Source: Edaphochlamys debaryana (Eukaryota > Chlorophyta > Chlorophyceae > Chlamydomonadales). From it: a stretch of 64,000 nucleotides of DNA. The stretch is from contig JAEHOE010000018.1 of NCBI GenBank assembly GCA_016858145.1, forward strand, positions 1,178,001 through 1,242,000, given 5' to 3'. A program made the translations under genes and the position numbers. The notes under the pieces are model-generated. The model did no database searches. It was not told where the DNA came from and worked only from the letters and a program-made list of their open reading frames with translations. Below are positions 22,901 through 35,600 of the stretch, piece after piece; the stretch's first letter is position 1, and every line of letters starts with the position of its first letter.

Positions 22901-25900
22901 CCCGTGCAACCCCGTTCCGCCATGCCCTCTTAGCCCCTGGTCATTGATCCCGAGATCGCCTCCGCTCACGCAAGCCCCCGCTTACCAATGTGCATTCGCG
23001 TGACATCAAAGTACTTTCCCAGCCAGCCGTTGCCGCCCAGAGCCCCCTCAAGGTAGATGACCTGGCAGGGCGTGAGGTGTGAAGAAGGGGCGGGGTGGCT
23101 GGACGTCGGATACGTGCAAACCCACTTCCTCCAGGTGTGCCAGGCATGTCTCGGTGGGACCGGCCCCTGCCCAAGCGCGGACGCGCCCGAGCAAGGGCCT
23201 CGACCCATCCTGCATGCCTACCACCGTACCAAGCCAACACGCAAGCACAACCCGTGCGGCAGTGCGGCGCACAACCCCATCCTGGCCCCACCATCCTGCC
23301 GCGCTCCCCCGCACCTTGGACACGCTGACCAGGCGCAGCAGGCGCAGCAGGCGCAGCAGCGACAGCGCGTTGACCCACTTGGACTGCGGGCAAGGAAGCC
23401 GACAGCGCCCCACACGCACAAGTTACGAGGGGCCACGCAGGACCCTCGCGGCCATGCTCGTCTCGGCCCATGTGGGAAGCCGCACACAGCGACCCCTCCC
23501 CTCCCCTCCCCTCCCCTCCGCCCCTCGCATGCCCCTCCGCAGACATCCCAGAATGAGGGCGGCCCGCCATCCAACCAACCCCTTCTTGACTGCCCTCCTG
23601 GCCCTAAACAGTCGCACCGAGTATCCCTGCCCGTCCGACAGGCTGAGGATGGCGATGAGGTAGAACAGCGGAATCGTAGCGGCCACGTCCAGTATGAATC
23701 TGCCGTACCGCATGTAGTAAATGGCCACGTGGGGGCCTGGTAAACGGGGAAGTCAGGGGCGTGGAGGGATGTGGCGCGGAAGGGACGTCTGCCCGTCCAA
23801 GCCCGGCCACTGCTTCCCGCCTGCCCGCATCCCTGCGCAGCGAACCTGTGTAGCCCGGTGTTCCGCGGGTAACCCACTTCTCCTGCCCCCACCCCCACCG
23901 TCCATGCAGGTCTTCTTCCTGTGGCCGTTGACGACCATCACCCCCAGCTGGAAGGACAGAAGCAGGTTCAGGAAGTAAATGGTGCCTGGGGGATAAGCAT
24001 GAGAGCGCGTGAAGAGGTGCATGCGTGTGGGTTTAGACCACAGGGGCCAAACACCGGGGGCGATCTGGTGGGGATCTGGTGGATCTTGACAGGGCTGCCG
24101 AGCTGCCAGGCGACCATCGCCCGACCAATGCAAAGGTGCGCACTCACCAAAGGTCAGATCCGTGGCGGTGCAGGACGAGTGTATGTGTCCATAGTCCACG
24201 GAGCAGAAGGCCACCTGCGGTCGTGGACGTGGCAGTTGGTGGTTGTTGGATGAGCGGTTGGCGGTTGGCCGGCTTGACTGACACTTAGCTCGAGAACACC
24301 CCGCCCGCTCCCCCCCTCCCGCCTACGTTGATGGGCACCCCGAAGGCCGTCCACGTGAGGTCCACGATCATCATGAGGCACGTCCAGCCCAGCGCAAAGG
24401 GAGCAAAGGGCTGGATGAGAGGCAGACCGAAGATGGAGCGCGTGCTGCGGGTGGGGTGAGGTGGCAGGTGAAGGGGCGCGCATGTGTCGGGGTGCGTCCA
24501 CACCAGAGCAGCGCCCAGCACCACGCCCCATTCCCATGCCTAGGACCGCTGCTGAATGACTACCGGGACCCCCGGCCTCACCTGACCCGACCCGACCCGA
24601 CCGAGCCCGCAACACAGCGAACCCAGCCTCCTCCAAGCGCTGCACATCACGACACCGGTCTCATTCCCCCGGCCCCATCCACCGCGCCCGCAGCCGCTCG
24701 ACCGCGTGATAGACGAGACAACCCTACCGTGGCCCCACCTATGCCCGTCCCCCCAAGCGCAGCCCCGACCCGTGCCCCAGCCACCTGCCCCCACGACGCG
24801 CCCACCTGAGCGCCCGCACCGGCGGCCCCCCCGCCTGTCCCTTGGCCATGACTCGCTGGCAGTTGAGCCACTCCACGTAGCTGCAGGGCAGAGGCCGACC
24901 CACATGGCGAAGAGTGAGAGCCGGGAAGCAACACAGGGACGCCGTTCGGGGTAGCGAGCGGAAGCAAGCGCGGGCTGAGCAGCGGGGCCCGCGAGCCGCA
25001 TGATGCCTGAGCGGACGCAGGGCACTGGCCCTCGCAGTCCGCGAACCCCTCCACCGCTCGCCCCCTCACTTGTTGAAGGCGGTCCGGGGCAGGCGCGCAC
25101 AGGGGACCACCAGCCGAAACACGCCATACTCTGGGGAGGGAGGGAAGGGGAGAGGCACACGCATGTGGCTAGCCGTGCAGGTGCAGGGTGGAACCCTCCC
25201 GGCCGCAGCCCTCAAGGCAACACGACTGCCCATCTGCCTCCAGACCTCTCCCTGACCAACCCAGCCCTCCAGCCCCACCCTGCTCCTCCAGAAGCTCCGC
25301 CACCGTCTCCTTGAAGGCGTCGTTGTCCCTGAGCCCATCGCCCTCCTGCAACACAGTCACCGGCCTGCCGCGTGAGTTTGACCGTTGACCGTACGGCATG
25401 TGCACTACGTCACAAGCTCTGGCAGCCACCAGCGCGAGGCCTTAAGAGCTGCAAGCCTAGTCTCCAAACCACAACCCTTCCTCCTACAAGTGCATGCACG
25501 CATCTCAACCATCACCTGTGCATAGACATCCCTCTCCTTGTAGGGCTCTGCGGGGGCCTGCGCCTGGCGCGCGAGGTTGCGCTGAGAGGGCTTCTCCTGC
25601 AGCGAGTAAACGCTGTGGGCGGAGTGGTCGTGATTCTGCGGGGCGCGGTGCTCGTTGGACTCCTCCACCGTCTGAAGGTGCGCGGCGGGCTGAGGCACCT
25701 GGGCAGGGGAGCGGAGGGGTTGGGGGAGTGGAGAGGGGGGGAGCAGGGGCGAGGAGCGAGTAGTGGCGCGGGCCTGGCGCCTGGGTTGCGCCGGTCGGGC
25801 CTGCCAAACCCTGGGGGTTTGGGCACGCGCGTCCGAGGTGTGGATTGTGTGGAACCACGGCGTGGACGGATGCGGGTTTGGGGCGTCAGGCGCGGAGCCG

Positions 25901-25985
25901 TGTCGGCGCCAACGTCCACGCTATATGAGGCGCAAAGTTACGTGAACCTGCGCGTTGTGGGCTGGCTGTGAGCTGATGCCGCCAT
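16918..25985 (-). CDS. Voltage-gated/cyclic-nucleotide-type cation channel (KCNH/CNG-like)
   Basis: Minus-strand gene of more than 20 exons. S1 is at about 24444-24327 (LGWTCLMMIVDLTWTAFGVP) and S2 at 23985-23913 (FLNLLLSFQLGVMVVNG). S3 is at about 23741-23621 (FILDVAATIPLFYLIAILSL) and S4 at about 23388-23315 (LLRLLRLLRLVSVSKV, three Arg and one Lys at three-residue steps). S5 is at about 22827-22754, the pore at 22603-22510 plus 22343-22253 (filter TTTTGFGDF), and S6 at 22343-22077 (MVIFGILVGTITNVIARANN). C-linker and cyclic-nucleotide-binding-type exons follow (21869-20690; GQELCRQGDEADRLWLLCSG, APALVGESLILALDV). The exon 19533-16918 adds about 870 Gly/Pro/Ala/Ser-rich residues and ends RDTIWQAYAAEEDDL. 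The TGFGD filter suggests K+ selectivity, by inference. The usual cNMP-contacting Arg is not obvious. The 5' end is uncertain: an ATG at 25985 (MAASAHSQPT) does not join in phase to the exon at 25698. Confidence 0.8.
23492..23522. repeat. CCCCT short tandem repeat
   Basis: Runs of CCCCT/CTCCC units lie in an intron of the channel gene between the S3 and S4 exons. Confidence 0.7.
24893..24908. repeat. Intronic CCGACCCACAT motif, copy 2
   Basis: GGCCGACCCACATGGC lies 13 bp upstream of the acceptor of the exon starting at 24880 in the channel gene. Confidence 0.5.
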
Positions 25986-26534
25986 GACGTCGATGCACGT
26001 TTCGCGCCGGTCAGAACCCCACCCCCAAGCCGCCACGGCTCTATCTGCGGCTGATGACAGACAACCGCCGATCCTTGCACGCCGGTAAGGCGTCAAACTT
26101 TGCGCGGGCTGCCCGGTGTCGGTCAGCGGCACGCCAGCCCCACCTGCAAGTGCCTCAGCGACCCCGGTAGCCTCAGGAACCACGAGCTCGCTGTCATCTT
26201 GCTACGCTACGCGCACAGCCACGGCAAGTCTGGCATGGTGTCGCGGACTGCTGCTCTCGGAGTCAAAGCGCTGCGGCCTGGCTAAGCGCGTAAGCAGAAG
26301 TCTTGTCAGAATCAATTGCAATGCCAGGAAGCGGCGCAGTCAAGAAAGGTTGCGTGAGGTCACCGAGATGGCGCCGCATGAAGGCCGGGCATGAGCGAGC
26401 TCGCTGAGTTGCCTGCCAACACCACTGCCACGGCAAGAGACTCAATTAGGAACGCACAATTGGCTGGCCCTTGACGTGTTCTCCTTCAAGCGTTTCGCGC
26501 CCACCCTTGCCAGTCCCCAAAGCACGCGAGCCAT
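25986..26534. promoter_or_regulatory. Divergent intergenic region (channel / DUF493 gene)
   Basis: About 550 bp between the tentative start of the channel gene and the ATG of the DUF493 gene. It should hold both promoters, and perhaps an unassigned first channel exon. No specific element recognised. Confidence 0.4.
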
Positions 26535-28363
26535 ATGCATATGAGCCTCCCGCTCGCCTCTAGATGGTCCAATGGCTGCATACAGCCACGTAGAACTCAC
26601 GCTATTATCGGCGCGCCGGTCGGCGGGCACCGGTTGAATCGATTACCCGCACCACTTTTGCGTGGACTGCAAGCGCACCAGCAAGAGAGCGCAGCCAGCG
26701 AGGAGCCCTCGTCTTCGGGGCAAGACGAGCTTCCGGAGGAGCTCCAGGGTGGGTTCCTGCGTGCGGGCGCTGTGTTTGTGGCCAGGCGCTGCCCGACCAC
26801 GCCACGCGCGGAGCCAGACCGCTCACCCGCGGCTCCCAGCATCCGCACGTAGTCCGTTTTGTTGTCCCCGCTAGCTCACCAGCTGCACCTTGGCCCACTG
26901 CTTCACTATGCGCTTGATTGGGCCTGGGCTGGGACCTGAACCCTGTCCGGTCGCCGTCCCCCAGCTGCGGTGCACGTCTAGAGCGCACGCTGTCGCGCCG
27001 CACAAGCCCTAACACGCACGATTACTGACACCGCGCCTTGACTCTGGTTCTTGGCTCGCTGACAGACCTTGCGATCAACGAGGATGGGTTCCTCATTGAC
27101 ACGAAGACCGGCAAGGTATGCTTGAAACGCACCACTGCAGCCTTTTGGACAGCCCCATTCCACACTCCAGACGCCTGGATCAGCAGTGTTACCTCGGGAT
27201 GGAAACCGCAACCTGACCACTTTCCAACCACCAACCGCCAGGTAATCAACGAGATGGGCGCCACGCGCTTCGACGTTGCGGTCCGGGCGCTGCGGGGCGA
27301 GCTGGACCCGCCAGCCTGGGTCGAGGTAAGCGGGCACCCGGGTGCAAGCGCACGCATGTCCGTGTCCCTGTCCGTGTCCTGTCGGGGCAGGCTGCGGGGA
27401 AGACGCAGAGCCGTGGATGCTGGCCGCGGCTGGCCGGAGCAAGGGTAGGGAACGCGTACGCAAGCCCGCACCGGCTGACTCCCGCCCTTTACTCCATTCC
27501 CTCCCGGCCCTCCCGGCCTGGCCCCCAGAATACGGAGCGGTCTTCGGGTGTGCTGCTGGCGGCGCTGTACCAGTTCCCGCGCTCCTACTGCTTCCAGGTG
27601 CGACCGGGGGACCCCACTTCTCGGCTGGCACGCCGCAGATGCCTCATTGGCCAGGCCCAGCCAGCTTCATGTGTGGCCACCTGTGGCGCGTGACCGCACG
27701 CGCAGCCATGCGGTCCTCCGCTTCCTGTTTATCTGGAAGGGGCGGGTTCCGGCCTGCAGCCGGCGCTCGACCTGTGTACCGTCCCTCGACCTGGCCCTCG
27801 ACCCCTGGCCTCTCATCCACTCGTCCTGCTGGCATCATCCGCTGCAGGTGGTCGGGCGGCCAGAGCCCGGGCCGTCGGGGGGCGACGGGAGCCCGGACGC
27901 GTTCGCGGCTGACGTGGCAGCCACCGTGGCGGCGGTGGCGCAGGCGGAGGTGCCGGAAGGTGGCGTGGTGATCAAGCCCCGCATGGGGGGGCGCTACGTG
28001 TCCGTCTCTGTGGACGTGGTTGTGCGGGCACCAGGTGGGCTGCTGGGGGGCAGACGGGCAGGGTCGGCGCAGGGCGGGATGCGGGCAAGGCGTGGGGTGC
28101 AGTCAAGTTGCACGTTGGAGGCGCTGGGACGTGGGAGGGAGGGAGAGAGGCAGAGGCGTACCGCCAGCAGCATGGTCTTCGTTTGGGGCAGAGGCTCCCG
28201 TGCTTGCCTGCTCCTGTTGCCCTGCACCTACCGTCTTGGTTCCAACCTTGGTCCCAGCCTGAACCCCTTGCCCCGCCCCTCGGTCTCCCCCGCCACGCCA
28301 GAGATCGTCGAGATGGTGTATCAGAAGCTGGGGGAGGACTCGCGCGTCATCATGCGCTTTTAG
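26535..28363 (+). CDS. DUF493-family protein, probably plastid-targeted
   Basis: Six exons join in phase: 26535-26748, 27066-27115, 27242-27325, 27529-27597, 27848-28034 and 28302-28363, giving 221 residues. The first exon (MHMSLPLASRWSNGC, then Arg/Leu/Ala-rich and a Glu/Ser-rich linker) looks like a transit peptide. The DUF493 core starts at about residue 115 with AALYQFPRSYCFQVVGRPEP. It continues through FAADVAATVAAVAQAEVPEG and GRYVSVSVDVVVRAPEIVEM, ending YQKLGEDSRVIMRF, the family's usual end. The bacterial member YbeD is a small alpha/beta protein of poorly known role, sometimes linked to lipoate metabolism by gene context. A preceding short segment (LAINEDGFLIDTKTGK, then ATRFDVAVRALRGELDPP) is also seen in plant relatives as I recall them. 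Another ATG further upstream is possible. Confidence 0.76.
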
Positions 28364-29121
28364 ATTCGCGCCCACGTGCGCTTGTGTACGACAGCTTGAT
28401 CCCATTCTCGCACGTATGTGCAGAAGCTCGGGTGTGTGGCTGCGCCGCAGCGGCGCAGCGTCGTGATGTATGGGTAAGGACGTGGAGTATTGTTGCGAAG
28501 CAGGGGGTGCGGGTGCCGGCAGTTGGCTTGCTGGGCAGGCGGCTCCCGGTTCGGCAGGGGGCAGCAGGAGGGAAGGGCTACAGGCGCGTGAGCTGTTGGG
28601 CTTCGCGGAGAAGCTGATGAGCTCGAGGTTGCGTACTAGCAGCGGCAGAGGAGAGACGTACTTGGTGGCTTGGGAGCCCAGTGGTTGCAGAGCAGCAGGA
28701 GCAGGAGCGAGCTGAGTGGTGGGGCCCCCGTCCCCTCGGGGCATGCACACCGAGTGGGTTGGTGCAGGGCGTCGGCCTGAGTGGCTCAAGCAGCCTCTTT
28801 CGTGCCGTGAGCGAGTGCCCTTCGGGATCTTGACAACCGCACTCTGAGGACCGTGGCGTATCAGCGCTCCCACGGCTGATGCCCCGCCAGGTTCAGGATA
28901 ACGAAGGTTCGGCGCGGGATTGAAGACATGAACACCCAATCTGTATTTAGTGCATTAACCTGCGAGCCTAGCGCGCAGGCCGTGTGAAGGCATGTGTGGG
29001 CAAGATTGCAGTATCGCCCCCTGCCGTACACATGTGCCGTACTGTACTGCACTGCACACATGCAGTTGGTGCTCAACACCGTGTAACTCTAGCCAGCAAA
29101 AATTATAGTGACGGTGGCAAC
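28364..29121. other. Intergenic, no gene seen
   Basis: 758 bp between tandem plus-strand genes: 3' UTR of the DUF493 gene and promoter/5' UTR of the monooxygenase. Only short frames without coding character. Confidence 0.45.
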
Positions 29122-31972
29122 ATGGCGCTACTGCAAGCTAGGGCGCGACAGGGCGCGCTTGTAGGCCAGTCGCGAAGATGCAATCCTGTGTCCCTTCCTG
29201 TGGGAAGACCGCGCGCAAGGCTCTGCGTAGTCGCTGATGCAACCGCTGGGAACCCACTTAGAGTTGCAATTGTTGGCGGAGGCATCTGCGGGCCCGCGCT
29301 TGCCGCGCTGATGCGACGCGAGCTCACCGACCTGCCGCGGCCCGTGGATGTGCACGTCTTCGAGCAGACTTCAGGCACCGCAATGGTGCGGTGCAGTCCC
29401 CGCCCGTCGTAACTGCTCTTCCCCGCGCTCCCACGGCCCCTCCTCGCCCTGGCCTTGCCCACTTCCATCAACTCCCCCTGCAGCGACATGCCGCTCACCT
29501 CCCACGACACCTGCCACACTCACGCCCCCACCCGGTCGCCTTGCCCACTGCAGAATGGCGGCGGCCTCACTCTGGCGCCCAATGGCATGCGCGTGCTGTC
29601 CCGGCTGGGGCTGGAGGAGCAGTTGGCCGGGCAGGCGGGGGAGGAGCTGGCTGAGTTCGCCTTCTGCAGGCCGGACGGGTCGCCCATCGTGTCCTTCAAC
29701 ACGCGGTGGGGCTGTGGTTCAGGCTAAGGCAGCCCGGACTGCTGCGTGCGGGACCTGGGGCGCGGCGGACCGGGCCTGGGATGCGAGCCCTTGCACGGGT
29801 TCTCGTGGATGGGACCTGAAGCACGGGCCACGGGTGCGCCAAACCTTTCCCTGTCGGGGTTGTCTCTGGAGCGTCTCTTACAGATGCCGGTTGTTTGCCC
29901 AGGGCCCGCGAGCGCTATGGTCACCCTGCAGTGGGCTTCCGGCGCTTCCGCCTGCGCCAGGCCCTGCTGGCTGCGGCGCAGGCGGGCGGAGGCGTCACCG
30001 TGCACACGGGGCAGCGCCTGGGTGGGTGGGCGGGAGGGAGGGGCTTGTGCAGCCTGTGCAGGGCATGTTGCGGGGTGATGGGGGAGGAAGAGGTGAGGAG
30101 ACGTAGGACGGATGCTCAGCTGGGCGTGCGTTGCAACGTGTGCCCTGCACCCCTCGCCGCCCGGTCGCAGCCTCCCTGGACTGCGGCAGTCTGGGCGGCG
30201 CGGACGGCCCCCCGCGTCCCGCTGTGCTCTCGTTCGAGGGCGGTGGCTCCTTCTCCGCCGATCTGGTGGTGGGCTGCGACGGACTGCGGTCGGTGGTGCG
30301 GACGGCGGTGCGGGGAGCCGACGAGCCGCCGCCAAGGTGTGGGCGGGCCACGGAAAGGGGCACCCGTAAAAAGGGTTGAGAGCCGTGAGGCATGCGCAGA
30401 GCCTGTGGAACCTCCTACCAGCCGGGACGTGCATTCCATGCCTCACCGGACGAGCGCCCCGGTAACCCCAGGTACACGGGCTTTGAGGAGGTGGTGGCCA
30501 TCACCCGAGACCGCTGCGCCGACCTGGTGCCCCCCGGCCGCGTCAACATCCTTGTGGGCCCGGGCGAGCGGCAGTTCGGCTGCTACGGAGTGGGGCCGGA
30601 CTGCATGTGGTTCGCGTCGCAGCGGTAAGGGGCTCGTAAGGGCAGGCTCTTATGGGGCCAGGTGTTGGGGCTTCCTGGGAGGGCCTGGGCCTGGGCCTGG
30701 ATTGGCCCGATGCTGCCAGGTGCAGTAGTCCCGGGCGCCGCCGTGACGTAGTAGGAGGCGGGGCGATGGAGGACGGCCAAGCGGGGCCCGCTGAGGAGCA
30801 TAATGACCTCCGTTCCACCGCCCTCACGGCAGGCGCCCCGCGAGCCCGGACTCCTGGGGGACGCTGCAGACGGAGGAGGAGCGGGAGGCCGCGAGGCGGG
30901 AGGTGCTGACGGAGTTCAAGTGAGCGCTGGACAATTGCGCTGGCGGCAGGGAGGGTCGTGATCTGGTACCCAGCACGGCTGCAACTCGTGCATGACGCTT
31001 GCACTAGGCCTGGGCGTGCATGCACTCCAGAGTCCGTCTGGCCGCCTTTCTGCTCCGCACCCGCTCAGGGGCTGGAGCCTGGTGGAGCGACTGGTCCAGC
31101 GGGAGGTGTCTGTCATGATCCGGGTGGGTAGGGGCCTTGGGGGGGGCTCTTGAAAGGACTCCGCACATCTGTAGCTCCGCAGGACCATGCTTCCTAGCTT
31201 TGGTTCCATGTTCAGCCTCATCCCATGCCAGCTATCGTGTACTGCTTCCCACGTCGAGCTCATTTCACGTTGGCTATCGCTCCCGGTGCCCTATGCTCAG
31301 GTGGGCATCTTCGACCGTGAGCCCGTGGAGGCGTGGTCCCGGGGCTGCGTGGTTCTGGCGGGGGACGCCGCCAGCCCCATCCCGCCGAACCTTGGGCAGG
31401 GTGGCAACAAGGCACTGGAGGACGCGGGGGTGCTGGTGGGGGCGCTAAAGAGGTGGGAGGGGGCGCGGGTACGACGTACTTGTGGGGGCCTCCGTTTGAC
31501 GGCGGAAGAGGAGCAGGAAGGGCAGGCGCTGGCTGGTGACGTGATCGTTACTAAGCGCCGCGCCTTCCCCCCCGCCCTCAGGTGCAACGGCGACCTGCCC
31601 CAAGCCCTGGCCCTGTACCAGCGCCTGCGCATCCCCCGGGCCGCCGACATCCTCAACAACACGCGGGCGGGCGGCACCATCTCTAATCTGGAGAACCCCG
31701 TCGCGGTAAGGGCGTGGGACTCGGCAGGGGTGAGGCGAAGGCAGAAGGCAGAAACCTGTAACACTTGCTTTGGCCGACCTCGCATCGGCATGACTTTCGC
31801 TAGGGCAGAGGCCTGAGAGGCAGCTGGGCGCTTGGACCCCGTCCAATGCTCCGTGCAGGTGTGGGCGCGAGACATGGTGCTCAAGCTCTTCGTAACGCTC
31901 AACGGGGGCCTGCCGCTGGGCTGGCTCTGGAGCTACGACACGGAGAGGGCTGTGCGGGAGGCGCGCATGTGA
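29122..31972 (+). CDS. FAD-dependent monooxygenase (zeaxanthin epoxidase/salicylate hydroxylase-like), plastid-type N-terminus
   Basis: Ten exons join in phase to 461 residues: 29122-29385, 29554-29705, 29903-30021, 30171-30336, 30472-30624, 30833-30919, 31069-31123, 31301-31452, 31582-31705 and 31859-31972. Residues 1-45 are Arg/Ala/Ser-rich (MALLQARARQGALVGQSRR), like a chloroplast transit peptide. The FAD-binding GxGxxG motif follows as RVAIVGGGICGPALAALMRR. GGLTLAPNGMRVLSRLGLEE is the family's second conserved segment. SADLVVGCDGLRSVVRTAV is the DG motif, and VVLAGDAASPIPPNLGQGGN is the GD motif with the usual Gly-Gln-Gly-Gly-Asn continuation. Such enzymes use NAD(P)H and O2 to hydroxylate or epoxidise small molecules. 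The substrate cannot be read from the sequence. It lacks the FHA domain of true zeaxanthin epoxidases, which argues for a paralogue. Confidence 0.85.
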
Positions 31973-32649
31973 GGCGGCGAGGCTCGGTGACCGCTGGAAT
32001 GCCGTGGCCTTCGACCGAGGGGGGGGGGCAGGGGGGGATGAGCTAGAGTATTCTGTGAGGCCGCCTGGTACAGTGAGGAGACACACGTTCGAAGATAACT
32101 GGATACGGGTCTAACGGGTGTTGAGGTTGACTGGCATGCATGCGCGCGTGGCAGGCTGATTTGTGGGTGAGCGTGATGGTTTCTTGAGTGGAACTTGTGC
32201 TCGTGGGGTCGAGGGCAGCAACGCTGGAGGAGGCAGTATGCAGGGGGGCGGCTGCATACATGCATATATGATATAACATCTGATAAGCTGTCCTGTGCCT
32301 GGGTCTGCCTGACCCGCGTACGACCGACAGATAATATCGTAGGAAAGAAACTCGCAGCAACCGTTCAACCTACCATGACACTGTGTGGGTCAGCTCAGCC
32401 ATCGCCACATCTGCATCGTTGCGGCCGACCACGACAACAGCGCACTGCACAGGAGGCACTACCCAGCAGAACTGTGCGCCTACGCCCCCGCCCCCGCGGC
32501 AGGCGATGGCGGGCGGGGGACTGCGCTTCTCTTCTTGCTGGGCGTGGTAACTCCCTCAAGGGTACGTGCTAGGCGCGAGTGCTCGACGCCACGACAATAA
32601 ATTCCTATATACTGTACAATGCACGCTGTGCATAACCCTCATAGCCTCT
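31973..32649. other. Intergenic between convergent genes
   Basis: 677 bp between two 3' ends. It contains a G run near 32020-32036 and a more AT-rich centre. No gene or stable RNA recognised. Confidence 0.45.
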
Positions 32650-35600
32650 CTACTTTGCGCTCGCCTCCATGCCAGCCACAGAGGCCTCCTCCCGTGCCGC
32701 CGCAGCCGCCGCCAGGGCCCCGCACTCGTGCTTGTGCTCCCGCCGCCAGTGCTGCCTCTGGTGCTCGCGGCAGCAGTAGCGCACGCAGCGGCAGCCTGCA
32801 CACAGCAGCAGCGGCAGCTCCGCCTCGCACCGGCCCCCGAAGGACTTGCACCCCGGGTGCCCGCACACGCGCAGCCGCGGCAGCGCCAGCGGGGCCGCCA
32901 GCAGCGGAGGCAGCGGCGCCGCCACCAGCGCCGCCAGATCCGCCTCCTCGTCCTCCGTCGACCTCCCGGTCGCCTCTTTCTGGGCCTGCAGGTAGGCCAT
33001 GTACAGGCCCGGCAGCCTAGATGCGCTGTGGCTGCCAAACTGGAGGTCAGCTCGCTCCAAGCGGCTGCCACTAGACCCCTCCGCGAAGAACACCGGTAGC
33101 TGTAGCCACAAGTCCAGAGAACTCGCCGCCTGTCGGAAGGCGCTGCCGCCCTCGCCGCACCATGGGCAGTCGCTGTCACCGCAATCGCACTGGGCCTCCT
33201 CGCCGACGCTTGGCGCCTGCTCTGCGGGGTCGCCCTGGCACGCGTCTGCAGCGAGCCAGTCGCACCTCCCCCCGCTGGCCATGAGCAGGAGCAGCAGCAG
33301 GAATGCGGCATCGTCCCTGCTCCGCTCCAGGATACGCGGGACCACGCCGCACCGCAACAGCGCCTCCAGGCAGCCCGCCTCCGCCTCTCCCGCCGCCTCC
33401 GCCCCGGGGCCTGCGTCCGCCGCTGCGGCCTCGCCCGCAGGTGTCAGCCACACGCGGACTCGGCCGCTGAGCGCCGGGTGGGCGGCCAGGGCGACCAGCG
33501 CACCCAGCAGCTGGGTGCACAGCTCCATGAGCTCCTCATTGCCACCCCACGCGCCACCGCCGCCGTCCCGCGGCGTGTGACCGCACAGCAGCTTGCAGGC
33601 CGCCGCCAGCAGGCGGTGCGGCTGCAGGGACAGCACCTGCTGAGGCTGCAGGGTGGCACACTGCTCCTGGCGCTTGCATGTGAGCGCCAGCAGCCGCAGG
33701 CAATGCCCCACAACCTTCACGTGTGTGGGGCTGCGCAAGCCCAGCGCCGGGGCGCGATGGGCCTGCTCGCCCGGCTGGTTCGCAGGCGGCGGCGGCAGCG
33801 ACGATAGGGCCACGGCGGTTGCTTGCGTGGCGAAGAGGCAGCCGGAGCGCAGCACGTACGCAGTGACGTCGAGGGCCCAGGCCGCTCTGGCGGTGAATGC
33901 CTTGTGCTGGGCTGAGCTGGCGGCCCCCGCAGCCTTGAGCGCCCAAGCGGTGAAGCCCTGGAGGTATGACAGGGCCCCGTGCATGCCCTTGAGGACTTGT
34001 CCGACCTCCACCTCCACCTCCGCATTCGTGGGCGCCTCCAGCGAGCCCTTGGCCGCCAGCGCGCCCAGCCGCTTGGCCGTGGCGGCGGCGCGCTTGGCCA
34101 GGGTCACCAGCACCCCGGCGGGAACGTCGTCGCCCCATGCTAGGGCCGCCAGGTCTACGGGGACGAGGAGGAGGGCATCGCCTACAATGCCCCAGCTGCG
34201 GGCGAGCAAGCTGGCGGTGACATGGCGGTGGCGCTCCTCCGGCGCAGCCGCGACCCAGTCCGCGGCCGCGAAGGACAGGCGCGTGGCGTGGTCGAGGGAC
34301 GCCACGAGCCCGGCGCGCCACAGACGGTCGAGAGCGTCCGTGCGACGCGCGTCGCAGCTCCAGCTGACCGAGTCTGCGCAGTAGGGAAGGTGCTTACTTT
34401 GAGCTGTTATGAGGGCCCGTGGCGAGTCCGACTTATTGCTACGGTCTGCTGTTGTAGCAGGCGGTAGCGTGCTGGGGAAGTCGGGTAGGTGAACCCCCAG
34501 CTAGACCTATCACCCAATTGCACCCAATGGCACGGTGGCCAGCCACTCACCCTGCTCCAGGACAGAGATGAGCACGCGTAGGGCAGGGAACATGGCCATG
34601 GACGGACCTTGGAGGAGTTGCACCTGCACGAGGGCGCAAACCTGTGCAGTTCAACGGCTCGGAGGAAAGAGTCCACGTTAATAGCGCAGGTAGACCACTT
34701 ACGAGGCCGTACTTGTTGCCGTCGCATCCCAGTTGCGGTCCAACGCGCCCCTCCAGCTCCGCTGCCGTCCCTTCCACGACCAGCCGCAGCCACCAGGCCG
34801 CTGCCTCCAAGCAGAAGGGCATTGCCTCGGGGCTGGGCGCATCGCCGCACGGAGCAGCTAGAGTTCTTGCGAGGTTCTGTTGCAAGTGGCAAGGCAGGCA
34901 TGTCCGCGAGGCCTCAGAGCTCAGGTGCAATGCCCCCAAGAAGGACTGAGCCACTTAACCCGGTTTCGGACCCTCCGCACAGTACACTGTCTGGGGCCGT
35001 TTCGGTATGGACAGGACCTGACTCTGCGCCCACCCTATGGGTAAACGTACCAGCGTCCGTGGCACCAGCCAAACGGGCGTGCCGTTGCCCCCGCCCAGGC
35101 CCTCGCCGCGGCACAGCCGGCACAGCGCCTCCGCCGTCCGCGCTGAGACCTGGGTTAGCCGCGCCGCCATGGGTGTCGCTGGCGCCACCCCCGCGGTACG
35201 GAGCTTGGACCACAGTCGCAAGCGCCGTACGCTGAGTGCTGTGATGGCCACGAGGCAGTGGTACGACTCCACCTGGGCGCACGTGTCCCCGTCCGACGCC
35301 TGTCCCAGCCCCATCAACCGCCCGCCCTCCTCCAGCAGCAGCAGCCACCACTCGCTCCCCGGCCCCGCCTCCGCCCCGCCCTCGGGCTCCATGCCCGCGT
35401 GCGCCCACAGCCGCTCGAGCAGAGCCTGGTGCAGGGCGTTGACCGCAGGGTCCAGGAGCACGCGCCGCAGCGCTGGAGGGCCGCCCGCTCAGCCGTGTTG
35501 GTACACGCCGGGATTCCCGGGAACTGCTTGCCCAGGGCGGTGCTGAGGGTGTTGACAGCGGCGCACGCGAACGAGCTGGCCAGGTGAAGGTCAGACGAGA

